64,000 nt of DNA, taken from contig NW_025943670.1 in the NCBI RefSeq assembly GCF_000764305.2, positions 4,139 to 68,138 on the forward strand. Reading direction: 5' to 3'. Positions 12,701 through 25,808 of the stretch are shown one piece after another. The translations under genes were made by a program, and so were the position numbers. The stretch is from Hyalella azteca. Taxonomy: Eukaryota > Arthropoda > Malacostraca > Amphipoda > Hyalellidae. The notes beneath the pieces were generated by a model. That model ran no database searches, was not told the origin of the DNA, and saw only the letters and a list, made by a program, of their open reading frames with translations. Each line of letters begins with the position of its first letter. The first letter of the stretch is position 1.

Positions 12701-13433
12701 CTCATGCCAGAGAGCGTCACACTTTATAGCCGGATGTTCATTATCAGAATCCTTGTTTTCGACTCAAGCTGCGGCAGCTGAGACAGGAAATCCTACGGTA
12801 ATGTCTTGCGAGCTGTACTCGTAGCCTGGCACCTTTCCCGAAACCTCCAATACACTTGTCACTCTAAATTGACTTTTTCTTTCGTCATTAACGCTGCGTG
12901 GCACTGTTCTAGTGCCCGCAGTGTCGCTGCAGGTCTCGAAATAACACCGGAAGTTGGTACACGAACTTCTAATTGTGAGTGGTTCTGCCAACGCTGCACG
13001 CGCGCAGCAGGTCGTTGAGTACGCACAAGACCGCTGTGTAAAATTTTTCAACTGATTTCGTCCGCTTCGATCGTTGTGAGTAAAAATCTCACCGTAATTG
13101 CTGGCTCGGTCGTCGAACTTTCGAGAGCATCCTGCTGAAAATGCGTGCGTGAAACTGACGTGCTTCTTGAAACTTTACTGTGCGCACTCAATGCAACGCT
13201 GGACTGCCACGATTTCAAATTTTTGTTTTCTCACTCAACGAACTGAAAATAAGACGATATTTTTATGATTATTATTTCTTATATTTTGAAGTTTGAATGC
13301 TGCGAGCCAGTCAGCTGAAAACAACGTTAAAACACGTGTGTATACTTTGTAATTGAACGCAGCCTGAAGCTCACACCTACACGCCGAACGCTGATGGTTG
13401 ATTTAGCTTCTGTACAAACACTTAAAACTGCCG

Positions 13434-13592
13434 TCTTCCTGTCTACCGCGTGCTGCCTGTCTGCCGCGTGCTGCCTGTCTGCCGCGTGCTGCCTGTCTGC
13501 CTCGTGCTGCCTGTCTGCCTCGTGCTGCCTGTCTGTCCCGTGCTGTCTGTCTGCCTCGTGCTGCCTGTCTGTCCCGTGCTGCCTGTCTAGGT
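13434..13592 (+). repeat. 18-bp CTGCCTGTC minisatellite, about 9 copies
   Basis: Units are TGCCGCGTGCTGCCTGTC with C/T changes (TGCCTCG, TGTCCCG). The array ends in CTGTCTAG directly followed by GTAAGG, a good donor-like sequence. Confidence 0.95.
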
Positions 13593-14066
13593 AAGGTAAT
13601 TTTTAATGCTTATTATTATTTACTTTAATCGATCGTGTTTACTCAGTATGTTGTCAATTTTCAATATATGAACAATAATTCAGACGTTTCATTGTTTAAC
13701 TGTAAATCGTTTAGTCTCCTCGATCGTGTTAATAAGTGAATTTGTTCTTTTGAGATTTCGCACGGCACTTGAAAGGGCTGCATTCATTCAACACCCAAAA
13801 AAATGTTTAGCAAAATATATGCCTGTTCTTCGTTTTTCATTTCAATTGCTTTCAGTTTTATATTATGCTGTTGTTATTCTTGTATGAGGCAACGATGCGC
13901 GGCGTTGAGACGTGACTCGTGACGTCGGTCTACGAGTAAACTCTGCTTGCAGGCAACCGCATCCAGGGGACAGCTTTCTCTCGCTCGCCGTCCAGGCTAT
14001 ATATGCTTTCCGTATGCGTCTGCTTTTTGTTGGTGGACATTAATTATTTGCTAATTAATTAATTAA

Positions 14067-14090
14067 TGATAATTAATTAATTAATTATCA
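14067..14090. repeat. 24-nt AT palindrome
   Basis: TGATAATTAATT followed by its exact complement AATTAATTATCA, in an ATTA-repeat tract. Confidence 0.95.
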
Positions 14091-14325
14091 TTTAATTGCT
14101 GCTTTGTTGTGCCTGTACGACTGTGCATCTGCCATTTTGGCGGACAGCATTACGAATTACAGTGTGCGTGACGAGGCGTGAGTGTCGTTGGCTACTGTAC
14201 ACGACTAGTAAAAGACACAAGTATATATCTACGTGTATGTATGCGTCTAGATGTTGCTTATCTTCACAAACCAAAGTTTTGCGATCATCTGGTTCAGCTT
14301 AGACCTGAATTGGCGTTAGCTGATG

Positions 14326-14452
14326 AACTTAAGATGATGATTTGGTTCGATGATGTGGTGATGCATGGACTTAAGATGATGATTTGGTTTGATGATGTGG
14401 TGAAGCATTGACTTAAGATGATGATTTGGTTTGATGATGTGGTGAAGCATCA
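14326..14452 (+). repeat. 42-bp tandem repeat, 3 copies
   Basis: Units contain CTTAAGATGATGATTTGGTT and TGATGATGTGGTGAAGCAT. The repeated short frames here are a by-product. Confidence 0.92.
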
Positions 14453-17441
14453 AGCATTATTGGGTATGTGGCCCTGGTTGGTGCAGCGGCTCAGCCGCCG
14501 CGTGGGCGTCGTGGATAGCCTTACAAGGGAAGGTTTCACCACACATGGATATGCAGCTCCAGCCTGCTCTGCTGCAGCCTCTTCATATCCACTCGCACCA
14601 GCAGTAATCCAGTCCTGTTTGGAAACACGTTATTGCGTGAATATTCTAGTATTAATTACTATATTATTTCTATTTTCGGGTTATTACAGTTTTATTCTCA
14701 ATCTTATTCCTTTATTAATAACAATGTTATTCCAGAACTAATAACTGGCCTAGAGTAGTGTTACTTCGTATCGTGATGGTATTTTAACCCGTCTACTATA
14801 TAGTCAATGAAGTTTTCCATGGTAAAATCTAACATTAGGAGGTTGTCAGATGATAAAATAAATATAAAAATAATAACATGGACAATCGTATTCAATTGAG
14901 AATAAACTAGTTTTGATTACAAACATCAATACGATATTAGTTTCAGGTGAACTATCAGCAGCTAAAAAATGTCTGTGATCTTCTGACCCGTGCATGCAGT
15001 TATGGACTCGAGAGCCATTGGCATTGCGGAGGGCTGGGTGTGGGGTTGGTTATTAACATAAACTCTTCGTAATGTTTGCTTTAATTTAAAGTATTAATTT
15101 ACCATATTCTGAAAAACTTCCTATTTTTCATAGTTTTTTATAATTTTTAAACATATCTTGATTGTAAATGTCTTCTTTGGTGTCACTCATTAGACTCATT
15201 TTTAATGCCAAACTCTAATGCTGGGGAATGCGGCTTGAGTTGCTTGATCTGTAAGCAGTTGTGCAGATCTCGGGATAACCTTAAAGGGAAGGTCGTTGCC
15301 AGACTGAGTTAGACTTTTTCGGCTCATATCTCTCAGGGACACGAGGTGTTCTCGAATTTTTAAATCGCTCCTAATAATTCCAAACACCACTCACTGTGAT
15401 TAGTCACTCATATTTACTAACTAAACTGTATTTGTGTGTCTTATTCAAATACCGTATAGTTATGCAGAAATGATTGATGATTTAGAATTTAAAAACGAAC
15501 ATGAATATTATTTCGTTATTTTTTTGAAAAATTTAAGACATTAACTGTTGGAAGAGTATTTATGAGAAATTGCTCAGGTTTGTTAAAGCTCACATAGTTT
15601 TGTTATTAATGAACATTGTGCGTTTCTAACTCCGTACACGAAATTTAGCTGTTAAAAGGTAAACAGACTGTCTATCTTCGTGGAAGTTTGTTAGCTAGCT
15701 CATTGATATGTTTGTTGAAAGCGAGCTGTTATTCAGGGCATAATTACCACCCGTCAATTTTGTATGTTCAGGGCTTCATATCTGCCTTAATTGACACATG
15801 CAGATTGCTTATCTTGAACTATGAACCAAATTGTTTTATCGAATCTTATAATGATCAGCTACCGCCATAATACATGCCGATAGTTGAGTCATGTTTCATA
15901 AAGTTCTATCTCTTCTTATTAACAACTTCTAATTAAATTCTTTTTCAACAATATTTACGAACCATCGGATTATAATTTGTTTAAAGAAGAGACAATTCAG
16001 TTATTGATAAAATGTTAGTTAGAACTACCTATATGCGAAACTGCAGTTACAACTTCGCTGAAAGATTTAAGTTTCTAAATTCGTTAAACTAATCCATTCA
16101 TAGTAAATTAAATTGTTTTACAATAAAAAGGAAGCTAAAGTCTTAATGGCTGTTAATGAAGAGTCGGGAATGAAACAGGGTCATAGACACCAGCCGGTGT
16201 TTCTCGACAAGAACAAAAACGTCGCGAAGAACAATGGGCTGGTGAAGTCAAGCGCCCTAGGGCTACGCTGCTGGCGCTCACGTCGTCTCACCGCTGCTGC
16301 CGCTGTTAGGAATTAAAGGTTTCCTTTCCTTTCTAGTTTTTGACAGTTTTTTTTTCGTCTTAATTGCTTCCAACGTCCTTTACCTCTACCACGATGTGTA
16401 GAGAACCTCACGCTGCCTCATCCTTTCCAAAATAGTCTCGTTGTATCCTTTCATCCTCGTTGAATCCTGCCTCATCCTTTCATCACACTCGTTGAATTCT
16501 TGTCTAATATCGTACAGGGTAAACTTTGAGTGCAGTGTTAGAAATTCTTCCATGTTGGGATCAAGAGTAGTTCAAATTCTTCGATAAACGAATAATAAAA
16601 TTACTTTTGTCATTCTTCTACTTATCGCGTGAAATGAAGCGCGTCTAAAACACGATGTGCAACAAAACGATCGCGCGATCAACGAATTTGATCTACGGAG
16701 TACAGTTGATTCTCTTTTCAATAACAATGAGGTGTCTAGCAATAAACCAGCTAATAATCACACAATATGATCTAGAATATAGCCTTTTATTTTGAAAATA
16801 CCTAGAATGTCAAATGCTTCATAATAATAGTTTTCAAATCATTGCTTTCATTGAGCGATTTTTGTTTGTGTTGGTTGGTACAAGTTGTGTTCCGCGGGCA
16901 TATCATTGCGTGGACCTGAAACATTATACCTGAGTGCGAAATGCGTTGCCCATGTGGTGCTGAACTCGATGTGGGAGTGCTGATGCACACATATGTCGCC
17001 TCCATTGTCTGTGTCTTATTAGGAGTGAGAGCTCGACTATCCCTCCTACCATAAATCAAGTTCAAAGCCATACCCTTCATCGGTGCGTCGAATAATTTTA
17101 TAATCAACTTTTCTAGGATTTCATTTTTTTAAACCGCGATCTGCGAAAGAGTGAAATATCGTATGTTAATGACGAATTTCTTGCCTTCAGTTATTATTTT
17201 ATCTTGCGTAGAAAATATGAAATTTTACTTAATTTATATTAGTGCATTATTTCCTTGTTCTCGCATATGTTTGGGTTGGGAAGTTACTCAATATTTACTC
17301 AAGAAGATATTCATATTCAGCCCTTGAGAGCAGATAGCCTGGGAAGAAGTTGAGGCTGAGAACGTCGAAAGTTTATTTTAGCGTGAAGTGTAAGTGGATT
17401 GTAACGTTCGTAGAATTATATGTTAGTTGAGTGTTAGATTA

Positions 17442-17835
17442 GTGGAGTGTAATAAGGTTGGTCGAGTGTAAGGTTAGTGGAGTGTAAGGTTGGTCGAGTG
17501 TAAGGTTGGTTGAGTGTAAGGTTGGTCGAGTGTAAGGTTAGTGGAGTGTAAGGTTGGTCGAGTGTAAGGTTGGTCGAGTGTAAGGTTGGTCGAGTGTAAG
17601 GTTGGTCGAGTGTAAGGTTGGTCATGTAAGGTTGGTCCAGTGTAAGGTTGGTCGAGTGTAAGGTTGATGGAGTGTAAGGTTGGTCGAGTGCATGTAAGGT
17701 TGGTCCAGTGTAAGGTTGGTCGAGTGTAAGGTTGGTCGAGTGTAAGGTTGTTCGAGTGTAAGGTTGTTCGAGTGTAAGGTTGTTCGAGTGTGAGGTTAGC
17801 GGAGTGTAAGGTTGGTCGAGTGTAAGGTTGATTTT
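17442..17835 (+). repeat. 16-bp minisatellite, about 24 copies
   Basis: The unit is GTGTAAGGTTGGTCGA with variants (TTAGTGGA, TTGTTCGA, TTGATGGA) and two units with CATGTAAGG. The period varies little. The minus-strand open frame (17434-17928) is a by-product of the repeat. Confidence 0.95.
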
Positions 17836-19769
17836 AAAGTTGGTGTAGTGCGAGGGTAGAGCCCTTCTCTTAACCTGGATATGAGGACTGCGTTGGCGTT
17901 TGCCCTCTTGCACCATATGTACGTTCATGGCCTGGCGCTGGCTACGATACTCGGTATGGTCATGATATAATAAATTTAACAGTGAGTTCTATGTTATCGT
18001 GTAGTTGTGATGGTCGTATATCTATAATGAGCGTTGCATTGAAGATTTTGATAGAATTTATCATTTTCATGTTCTGTGCCTCTTAGTTATTTAATATACA
18101 ACTGGTTTAGGAATAATAACACGCTATTTTGACCAGCTTTACTATGGTGTTGTCTGTGTCTAACATTTTTTTTCATTTCCTTGCTCTCATTTTTTCTTGC
18201 ATTTAAAAGCTTTATTCACAATTACCTTCATCGTTCATTTCTTCAAAGTTAACGTTGGGATATTTTTTCGAGCTCTGAAATAAGTGGGCTTCTTAAGTGT
18301 CTTGCGTTAAAGTCTTTCAAGTGCCGTGGGTTTCGTAACTGCACTTCAGTTAAATTTTTCAGTTGTCATGCGCTGAATTGCAGAATTTTTAGTTATTGGA
18401 GCCGTAGTTTCATTTGATTGGCCCAGATTAGATTATTGCAATAAATATATACACACTATCGTGCAATTGAGAGTTTATTTTAAACAAGAACATTTCACGT
18501 GCTTTTCAGATGGACTGCAGGCAGCATGCATGACATTGTATGTTCGCATTGTTATTCGTTTCATAGTTTTATTATCAATCTCTTTTATAATTTGGTATTT
18601 TATGCAACTGGCGTCCACTTCGTCGATTGGTTTTGAAACGTAAAACAATATTGTTCATCAATACTGAACAGCGGTAATTATTGAGATGAATATGTGAACC
18701 AGTAAAAGCAGCATATTGCAATATGCACTTTATTGATAAATGTTGCGTTTTTTTATCTGTTCGAAAACGAAGAAAATATATCGATTGCCTTTTTGCATGG
18801 AAATGGCCAAACGATACTGAGAATCTGGTGGAGCTGTTAAATCTTCGTTCCACATAGACTTACACTATGCCGCTGCTGGTATATCGTGTGTTGGACTGTG
18901 TTGCGTATTCAATCTTGCATGATCTATGTATATAGTGAAATGAATGTTGACATTATTTTTCTTCCGAACAAAGTGGAGTATGTTTTCTATTTTCCTTTGT
19001 ATAATGTTTGAATTTGGAAATTGGTCTTCTAAGAAATTTGTAATTTTTGAAAGAGTTCATTTTACGAATTAATGTTTTTGGTAAAAGTTCGTTACCAAAT
19101 TTGACAATACAATGCCAGATTTTTGAAAATTTTGCGCTGACTGACTCCAATTTACTTCACCTCTGCGTTCAAGACCGCAGATCCGCCGATAGTGACATAC
19201 ATATTAACATATTTTCGCACCCTTACGAAGCTTTCGGAGTGAGGAAGCCACTCGAGGATGGCCAATTGGCCATTGTTCCCAAGTTGGTGTCGTAACACAA
19301 AGATAGCCGAAGCGGTGTGCTGTTATCGTCTGATAACACCACCTTATCGTTGTAATGAGGCACTCATTCCTGTGCATACTTGTCTGTGATGATTTGTGCG
19401 TCGTGAAATTCTTGTACGCAAACTTATGAAATCTATATAATGTAGCAAAAATAATTGTACGCTAAAATTTTATTTCTAATTTTGAGTTTTCAAGCTGTTT
19501 ACCCGTCGCTGCAACTTAAATGTTTCTCATGCCAAATCATGAAATTTCAATAAACATTTCTGGTCGATTAAACTTGACTTGCTAATATTTTTGAAGACAT
19601 CGACTGCATTTTATGTGAATGTGAACCGCGACTATGCACCGTGTTGTCGGACGCCAGCGCTGTACAAGCAGGGCACGTAAGGTTGCCCTCATTCCGTTTC
19701 GAAATCACGAAACTCGTCGCTTCGCTCTGCTTTCTTTTCCACGACGTTGGAAGCTCCGCTCGTCTGTCG

Positions 19770-20064
19770 TTCGTTGTACGTCGTTTCGTCGCGCTCGTCG
19801 TCGCTCGTTTCGTCGCTCCTGTCGCTCGTTTCGTTGCTTGTCGTCACTCGTTTCGTCACACTCGTCGTCGCTCGTTTCGTCGCACTCGTCGTCGCTCGTT
19901 TCGTTGCTCGCCGTCACTCGTTTCGTTGCTCTTGTCGCTCGTTTCGTTGCTCGCCGTCACTCGTTTCGTCGCTCGTTGTCGTCCGTTTCGTCGCTTTGCA
20001 GTCGCTCGCCTTTGCTCGTTTCGTCGCGCTCGTTTCATTTCTCGTCGTCGCTCGTTGTTGTTCC
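19770..20064 (+). repeat. CpG-dense TCGTTTCGTCGCTCG repeat tract
   Basis: Irregular repeats of about 12 and 24 bp built from TCGCTCGTTTCGTCGC and TCACTCGTTTCG. It is unusually rich in intact CG dinucleotides for an old tandem repeat. Long Arg/Ser/Phe frames on both strands come from the repeat. Confidence 0.85.
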
Positions 20065-23000
20065 TTTCCTTCGCGCCGCTTCAACTTGAGGCGAACAGAG
20101 CGGGGGTTGAAATCGTCCAGTCATCGGGGGTCTCGCTGTAGTTGCATGACTGATGTTGATGGCGCTAATTTCGACAATTGTGTGCACTACATCGTGTTTG
20201 TGACGCGTTCTGCTGCCTCGGCCGCGAGTTTTCTCGTGACATGCCGTCGGAATAAATCAGCAATGCCTCGCAGCGAAAGACAGAACTTTTGTCATGTACC
20301 GTGGTACGCAAGCACTTATGAAAATAATGAAGAGCTAGGTGATAAATATTCTATATTGAATTATTCTCCGAATTTATTTCTATTAATTTCAATCTGGTCA
20401 ATCTCATTTAATTCGCTTAGGTTAATCATTTTTACTCAGTTATTAATCATGCAATGCCTTTTTGCGTGTACGAAACTTACCACTTGTTATTTTAACTTAG
20501 CATTCTACGAATTAAGATTTTTATTGTATATTTATAGTATTGCAAAACCTCAAAATTTGTTGTGACTGATATAAATTTCATTTTAGACATGTTACTTGTG
20601 TCGGGAATTTTTTGGCTGAGAGCCATATTGAAGTGAAATAATTTCAAACATAAATATTTCCAGTTAGCCAAATTATGTAATGATGGACAAAACTCAATTT
20701 AACCTGTCAAATTTTTTGATTAATGAAAAAAGTTTACTTTATATTTTTCATTATCTAATCTTTTTCATTACGGTATGTTTTCTCTACGTAATCAATGATA
20801 TTATTTAATTACCCTTACCTCGTTGACCAATGTAATATGTGGTGGTGGTCCATGGGTTTGCTGATAGCTTTGTAGCCTTGATTACTGATGCTTTGTAAAT
20901 TATACTGGCAATGAGGCTCAACCTCATTGGATAATAATGGATATAAAGATAATAATGATGGTCTGGATATCATTCCGTCCACCTTGCAATGGCGATGCTG
21001 AAGGTGTGCTGATAGCCGAATGGAAGAGCGCCTTTCCAGACTTAGAAGGAACTGGACTGAATTTGATTTTTTTATAGCTGTTCTTCTGTGTTTACTCGGC
21101 AGTAGTGACTGTTATCGCGACTGTGCTATCCGAATCATTATTCAAGTCACTCACATGCTGAAGTCTTTTGTGATCGGCTAGGTACTTCTGCATCAGAATC
21201 TATAATGGCGACTTCAGGAACGTAACCGACGCACATTATTTGCTGTTGCTAAGAAGTCCTGCGTATTTATTCCAAATTTCTTGCAGCATTGATCTAAACA
21301 TTAGTTTTTTTTTTCTTTTTAGCTCGGGTTGTACTTGTAGTAATGCCCGAGCTAAATATTTCCCAATGTCGATACCAACACCTAACTCCTGCACGAAACG
21401 CCTACTTATTTACATTGCAATGGTAACTTAGAATGAGTCGATTTTCACGTACACAGCAAAGTCCTAAAAGATCCCTTCCTTGCCCACTCACAATATACCT
21501 ATCGTGAGTACAATGTGATCAGTAATAATATTTATCGGCAGATGAGCATATTAAGCGAACTCCACGAAAGACAGCAAAGCCTCATGTTGACCCTTACACT
21601 TATTAAACTAAGCGAGTTTAATAATAAAAACACGAGTTTCCTGGCTCGCAGTGGGTCATCGACAGCGTACCTACCTTGCAATCTAACTGAACCAGGGTAA
21701 ATGGCTCATCCATAGCGAGGGAAAGTATGACGCTGCATTTATGTTCATCATTCGGGGTTCCCGCAGTCTCTTTATCATCACAATGAACAGTTTTCCAACG
21801 GTTATAAACAGTTTTTGCTGACATCAGCACACAGTGGATTTTTTTCAATTTGACAAGCTCTAAATATTTCGTAGGCTACAAAGAGAATTAGTTATTTTGC
21901 ATTTTCATGTCTGAATGATTTTCAATTTCTGCACTCTTGCTGAAGAATCAGCAAAGCTATACCAAGTTCAGTCATCATGCTAACTTATTGCTAAGCCTGT
22001 ACAACAAATTCGTGCCTTGCGATCTGAGCAATAGCGTACCGTAGCTCTTAACATTACTCTTTTTTTGCAGCTTGAACTAATTTCTATGTACCATGCACAG
22101 CAATCTAGTAATGACTTGTTGCCATTTATCCCCTCACTGGCATCACCACTAAATCTCCGATGATAGACGACTTTGAAAGATCGTATTTACAATTTTAAGA
22201 AAAATGTTACCGCTATATTGAAGGACTAATGTGTCCAATATTTACTTAGGCTTTCCCTTGTAAAGTCAGGTAGTATCCTCGATCTAGCTTGATGATTTCT
22301 TGATCAGGAGTTAAGCAAGTCATTAATAGGTACTGTCTAAGGACCAGGCAGAATACTAAAAGCGTATACAAACATTTTTACTATCTTAGTAGTATATTGT
22401 TATTAAATATTATTTAAGGATAAATTTTTATAACGAGTTTTCACGAGCAGAAGTGTCATTTCTTTCCTACATATATTTTGATTATAAATAGTTTTTGCCT
22501 AACATTGTAGGGTTGAAGATATTGATGACTTAAAAGACATGGATAATAACTTTAATTTTATATTGAACGAAAAACGTAATAATATTCAAGCAATTGAGAA
22601 ATGAACTTTGATCTAGGGGGTTTATTTGCATAGGTAGCAATGACTTAAGTTGATGCACGAGTTCGGCATATACATCCGGATAAACATACTAATTTATTTG
22701 CGCAATGAACAGTTAAATCAATAACTCTTAAATTCAAATATATGCTTTATTATGCTCCATATTCTCATCATTTCGAGTATAATTAAAATTGAATCTCGTC
22801 TTGCTACACGAAATTCTTCTAGTGTGATATACTCACATGAAATAAAGTTATACTATGTGTGATACTTTATGAATACATTGTAATTTTGTGTATTTGGCCA
22901 TTCGGTATGCCGTTTCCACGCGTGGGAACATGGCGGAAGCAAGGCCTATAAAAGCGCCATATAGTAAATTTATCGGAAGACGGTGTTGTGCAAGGCAGTT

Positions 23001-23083
23001 TGTGACGTCGTCACAGATGTGACTGTAAAGGAGGACGTCCTTGTCACACTTCTTGCTTCCTTGTGCGCATCGCTGCATCCTAG
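20065..23083. other. No gene recognised
   Basis: AT-rich. Near 22905-23075 composition rises, with CCTATAAAAGCGCC at about 22945 and TGACGTCGTCA near 23001; possible promoter-like signals with no associated coding exon. A minus-strand 76-codon frame there is unrecognised. Confidence 0.35.
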
Positions 23084-23360
23084 CAATGCTAATTTATGTT
23101 GACTTTGGTAGGTAATGCTGATTTATGTTGACTTTGGTAGGTAATGCTGATTTATGTTGACTTTGGTAGGTAATGCTGATTTATGTTTACTTTGGCAATG
23201 CTGATTTATGTTGACTTTGGTAGGTAATGCTGATTTATGTTGACTTTGGTAGGTAATGCTGATTTATGTTTACTTTGGCAATGCTGATTTATGTTGACTT
23301 TGGTAGGTAATGCTGATTTATGTTGACTTTGGCAATGCTCATTTATGTTGACTTTGCACA
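23084..23360 (+). repeat. 29-bp minisatellite, about 10 copies
   Basis: Units contain AATGCTGATTTATGTTGACT followed by TTGGTAGGT; a shorter version lacks TAGGT and has TTTACT. Confidence 0.94.
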
Positions 23361-24339
23361 TGCATACAAATGTATGCTTTAGAGGTCCTCACTGCGGTTG
23401 TCGCTCTGGAAAAATAGTTGATAATCAGAAATGTATGTGTCAGCGGGGTTTGTTTTGCCGTGGTATCTGTAAGTTAAAAATTTTAAATTTTCAGTATCGA
23501 ATGAGTATGATTTTCTTGAAATTCCTTAAGTAATAGAGAAATTATTATTTTGCTTCATAATTTTGTTCGCTCGAGCGCGTATCTTGCGGCATCAAGGTGC
23601 CATAACATCCGTTCGTTCGCTTTGTGTTGTTTCCTTCAGCTTATCTCTCATGAACAGGGAGTGTACGCTGTGTATGTTCCTATGTGCACGTATACTTGTA
23701 TGTATGTACGTGTAGGTGTGCGTGTTTTGATAGCGTGGGAGTTTTACTGTTGAGTGAACCTGAAGCTGTGTAACAGGATGAACCGAGCCGCATCTCCCGG
23801 TCTAGCTCCTGGCGAAACCACGCGGATCTATCCACCGATTTCGGACCAACAAAATAACAAGTTGCTTGTAATTTTTTATCTGATTTTAGTTCTGGGTCTA
23901 CTAGTGATTTGTTGACGTGTCTGTATCAGTGGCTATGAATGTAATTCGTACGTCTGCGCGTGATTAATTTTTCACCGTTTCATTTTAAATCAATAGATCT
24001 GTTGAAAGTTTTTTTACAGAACAGCTCCGTGAAATATATCGTCCACATGCAGAGGAGTCTTCTAAACGTTGATATCATGGGTCCATATTCCCAGTTATCG
24101 CAGTTCAGGCAAGGCTATCGTGGTCTTTTATTTTAATATTTTGCGTCTGGATTGCTGATGATTGTACCGCCACGCGCAATTCTGCCGCAGTTGCGTAAGT
24201 GTCGCATGCAGCGTAACCCGAGCCGGCGTTCTACTGCACCACCGTTGGCTGTAACGGCGCGCGCTGGAGCGGGTCGTGGCAGTAACGCGCAGTCTTGCTT
24301 CACTCACTCCGAGTCAGAGGTCGCAATGTCGGCTTATTT

Positions 24340-24748
24340 TACTGTGTTCGTTGCAATGTGTATCGGATCATGGGTGTAGTTCACTAGACGTTACGGCCGT
24401 TATACTTCAAATCGTTGCAACGTGTATCGGATCATGGGTGGGCCCGTGTAGTTCACTAGACGGTACCGCCGTTATACTTCAAATCGTTGCAACGTGTATC
24501 GGATCATGGGTGTAGTTCACTAGACGTTACGGCCGTTATACTTCAAATCGTTGCAACGTGTATCGGATCATGGGTGTAGTTCACTAGACGTTACGGCCGT
24601 TATGCTTCAAATCGTTGCAACGTGTATCGGATCATGGGTGTAGTTCACTATAGACGTTACGGCCGTTATACTTCAAATCGTTGCAACGCGTATCGGATCA
24701 TGGGTGTAGTTCACTTGACGTTACGGCCGGTATACTTCACAATTTGTA
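24340..24748 (+). repeat. 64-bp minisatellite, about 6 copies
   Basis: Units contain TTGCAACGTGTATCGGATCA, TGGGTGTAGTTCACTAGACG and TTACGGCCGTTATACTTC. One unit has an extra GGCCCG insertion near 24442. Confidence 0.95.
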
Positions 24749-24973
24749 TTATGCATTGCTGAGCGTACGTGGCTGTTTTTACATGTCTAAAAATAATTTG
24801 TCTTTAATGCGGAGTTTTTCTAAGTTCAGGTTTAAACGCTGAGTGGAAAGATAAAGCATACTTTAATGCCGTCCCTCGCCATGAAAAAGTTTAATTATCG
24901 TTGTAAAATAACCGCAAATTTTTATCTTACCTCAGACAAGTTCCCGTAAGATCGGTTTGTTCGCGCCAGTAGT

Positions 24974-25236
24974 TTGCAGTGACCTACCATGCATTAGTGC
25001 TAATATAGTTCCGGCAGTGACCTACCATGCATTAGTGCTAATATAGTTCTGGCAGTGACCTACCATGCATGAGTGCTAATGTAGTTCCGGCAGTGACCTA
25101 CCATGCATTAGTGCTAATATAGTTCCGGCAGTGACCTACCATGCATTAGTGCTAATATAGTTCTTGCAGTGACCTACCATGCACGAGTGCTAATATAGTT
25201 CCGGCTGTGACCTACCATGCATGAGTGCTAATGTAG
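24974..25236 (+). repeat. 38-bp minisatellite, 7 copies
   Basis: Units contain GCAGTGACCTACCATGCATT and AGTGCTAATATAGTTCCG, very uniform. Confidence 0.95.
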
Positions 25237-25382
25237 CGTCAGGGTATAGCGGTAAAGAGGTCACGTTGCCCTGCATGGTATTGAGCCGCCTGCCACTCGT
25301 GGTTAAGGAAGATCGAAGCAACAAGCTGGTCGCCACAGAGACTCGTCGCTGCACTACAGTTATTGCTCGACGCTGGGTATGA

Positions 25383-25808
25383 CCGGTGGTGCCATGTCAT
25401 ATACTTACTCTTACGGCTCTCCTGCTACCTGGACATTGCTTTTCACCGGTGGTGCCATGTCATATACTAACTCTTCCGGCTCTCCTGCTACCTGGACATA
25501 GCTTTCCATCGGTGGTGCCGTGTCATATACTTACTATACCGGCACTCCTGTTACCTGGACATTGCTTTCCATCGGTGGTGCCATGTCATATACTTACTAT
25601 ACCGGCTCTTCTGCTACCTGGACATAGCTTTCCATCGGTGGTGCCATGTCATATACTTACTCTTACCTGGACATAGCTTTCCATCGGTGGTGCCATGTCA
25701 TATACTTACTCTTACGGCTCTCCTGCTACCTGGACATAGCTTTCCATCGGTGGTGCCATGTCATATACTTACTCTTCCGGCACCCTTGCTACCTGAACAT
25801 TACTTTTC
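25383..25808 (+). repeat. 62-bp minisatellite, about 7 copies
   Basis: Units contain CGGTGGTGCCATGTCATATA, CTTACTCTTACGGCTCTCCT and GCTACCTGGACATAGCTTTC; one unit (near 25660) has lost the GGCTCTCCTGCT part. Confidence 0.95.

Larger units (their letters stand above)
6613..13433. other. No gene recognised
   Basis: Holds the 28-bp and 30-bp repeats and the hairpins listed. Short frames at 6721-7194 and 10546-10743 match no family I know. At 11625-11815 a GC-rich Ser/Thr/Arg-rich frame (HSRTRTTSTTSTTSSLKRPP) with a CAG|GTAAGC just before it looks exon-like but stays unassigned. Confidence 0.4.
13593..19769. other. No gene recognised
   Basis: Contains the AT palindrome, the 42-bp and 16-bp arrays. 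A TATATATG at about 13999 follows a CpG-rich stretch (CTCGCTCGCCGTCC); no exon could be assigned. The rest is AT-rich without coding-like composition. Confidence 0.4.

Noticed and set aside
17280..17460. Telomere-like or interstitial telomeric repeats
   Set aside because: The GTGTAAGGTTGG unit does not match TTAGG or TTAGGG arrays.
17434..17928. 164-codon minus-strand frame with TNLTLDQPY repeats
   Set aside because: By-product of the 16-bp array; the frame follows the repeat and has no recognisable domain.
19634..20565. Long Arg/Ser/Phe/Val-rich frames of 151-272 codons on the plus strand
   Set aside because: They are produced by the CpG-rich TCGTTTCGTCGC repeat; three overlapping frames are open at once, as expected of a repeat. 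A PRRWKL stretch near 19745 looked like the missing katanin N-terminus, but it is followed by GCTCGT, not a usable donor.
22940..23010. TATAAAAG plus TGACGTCGTCA as a promoter
   Set aside because: No coding exon or transcript can be linked to it; AT-rich DNA yields such matches by chance. TATAAAAGG at 5642 and TATATATG at 13999 were set aside for the same reason.
24340..25808. Possible CRISPR-like arrays because of regular repeats
   Set aside because: Units are contiguous head-to-tail with no unique spacers; this is eukaryotic DNA.
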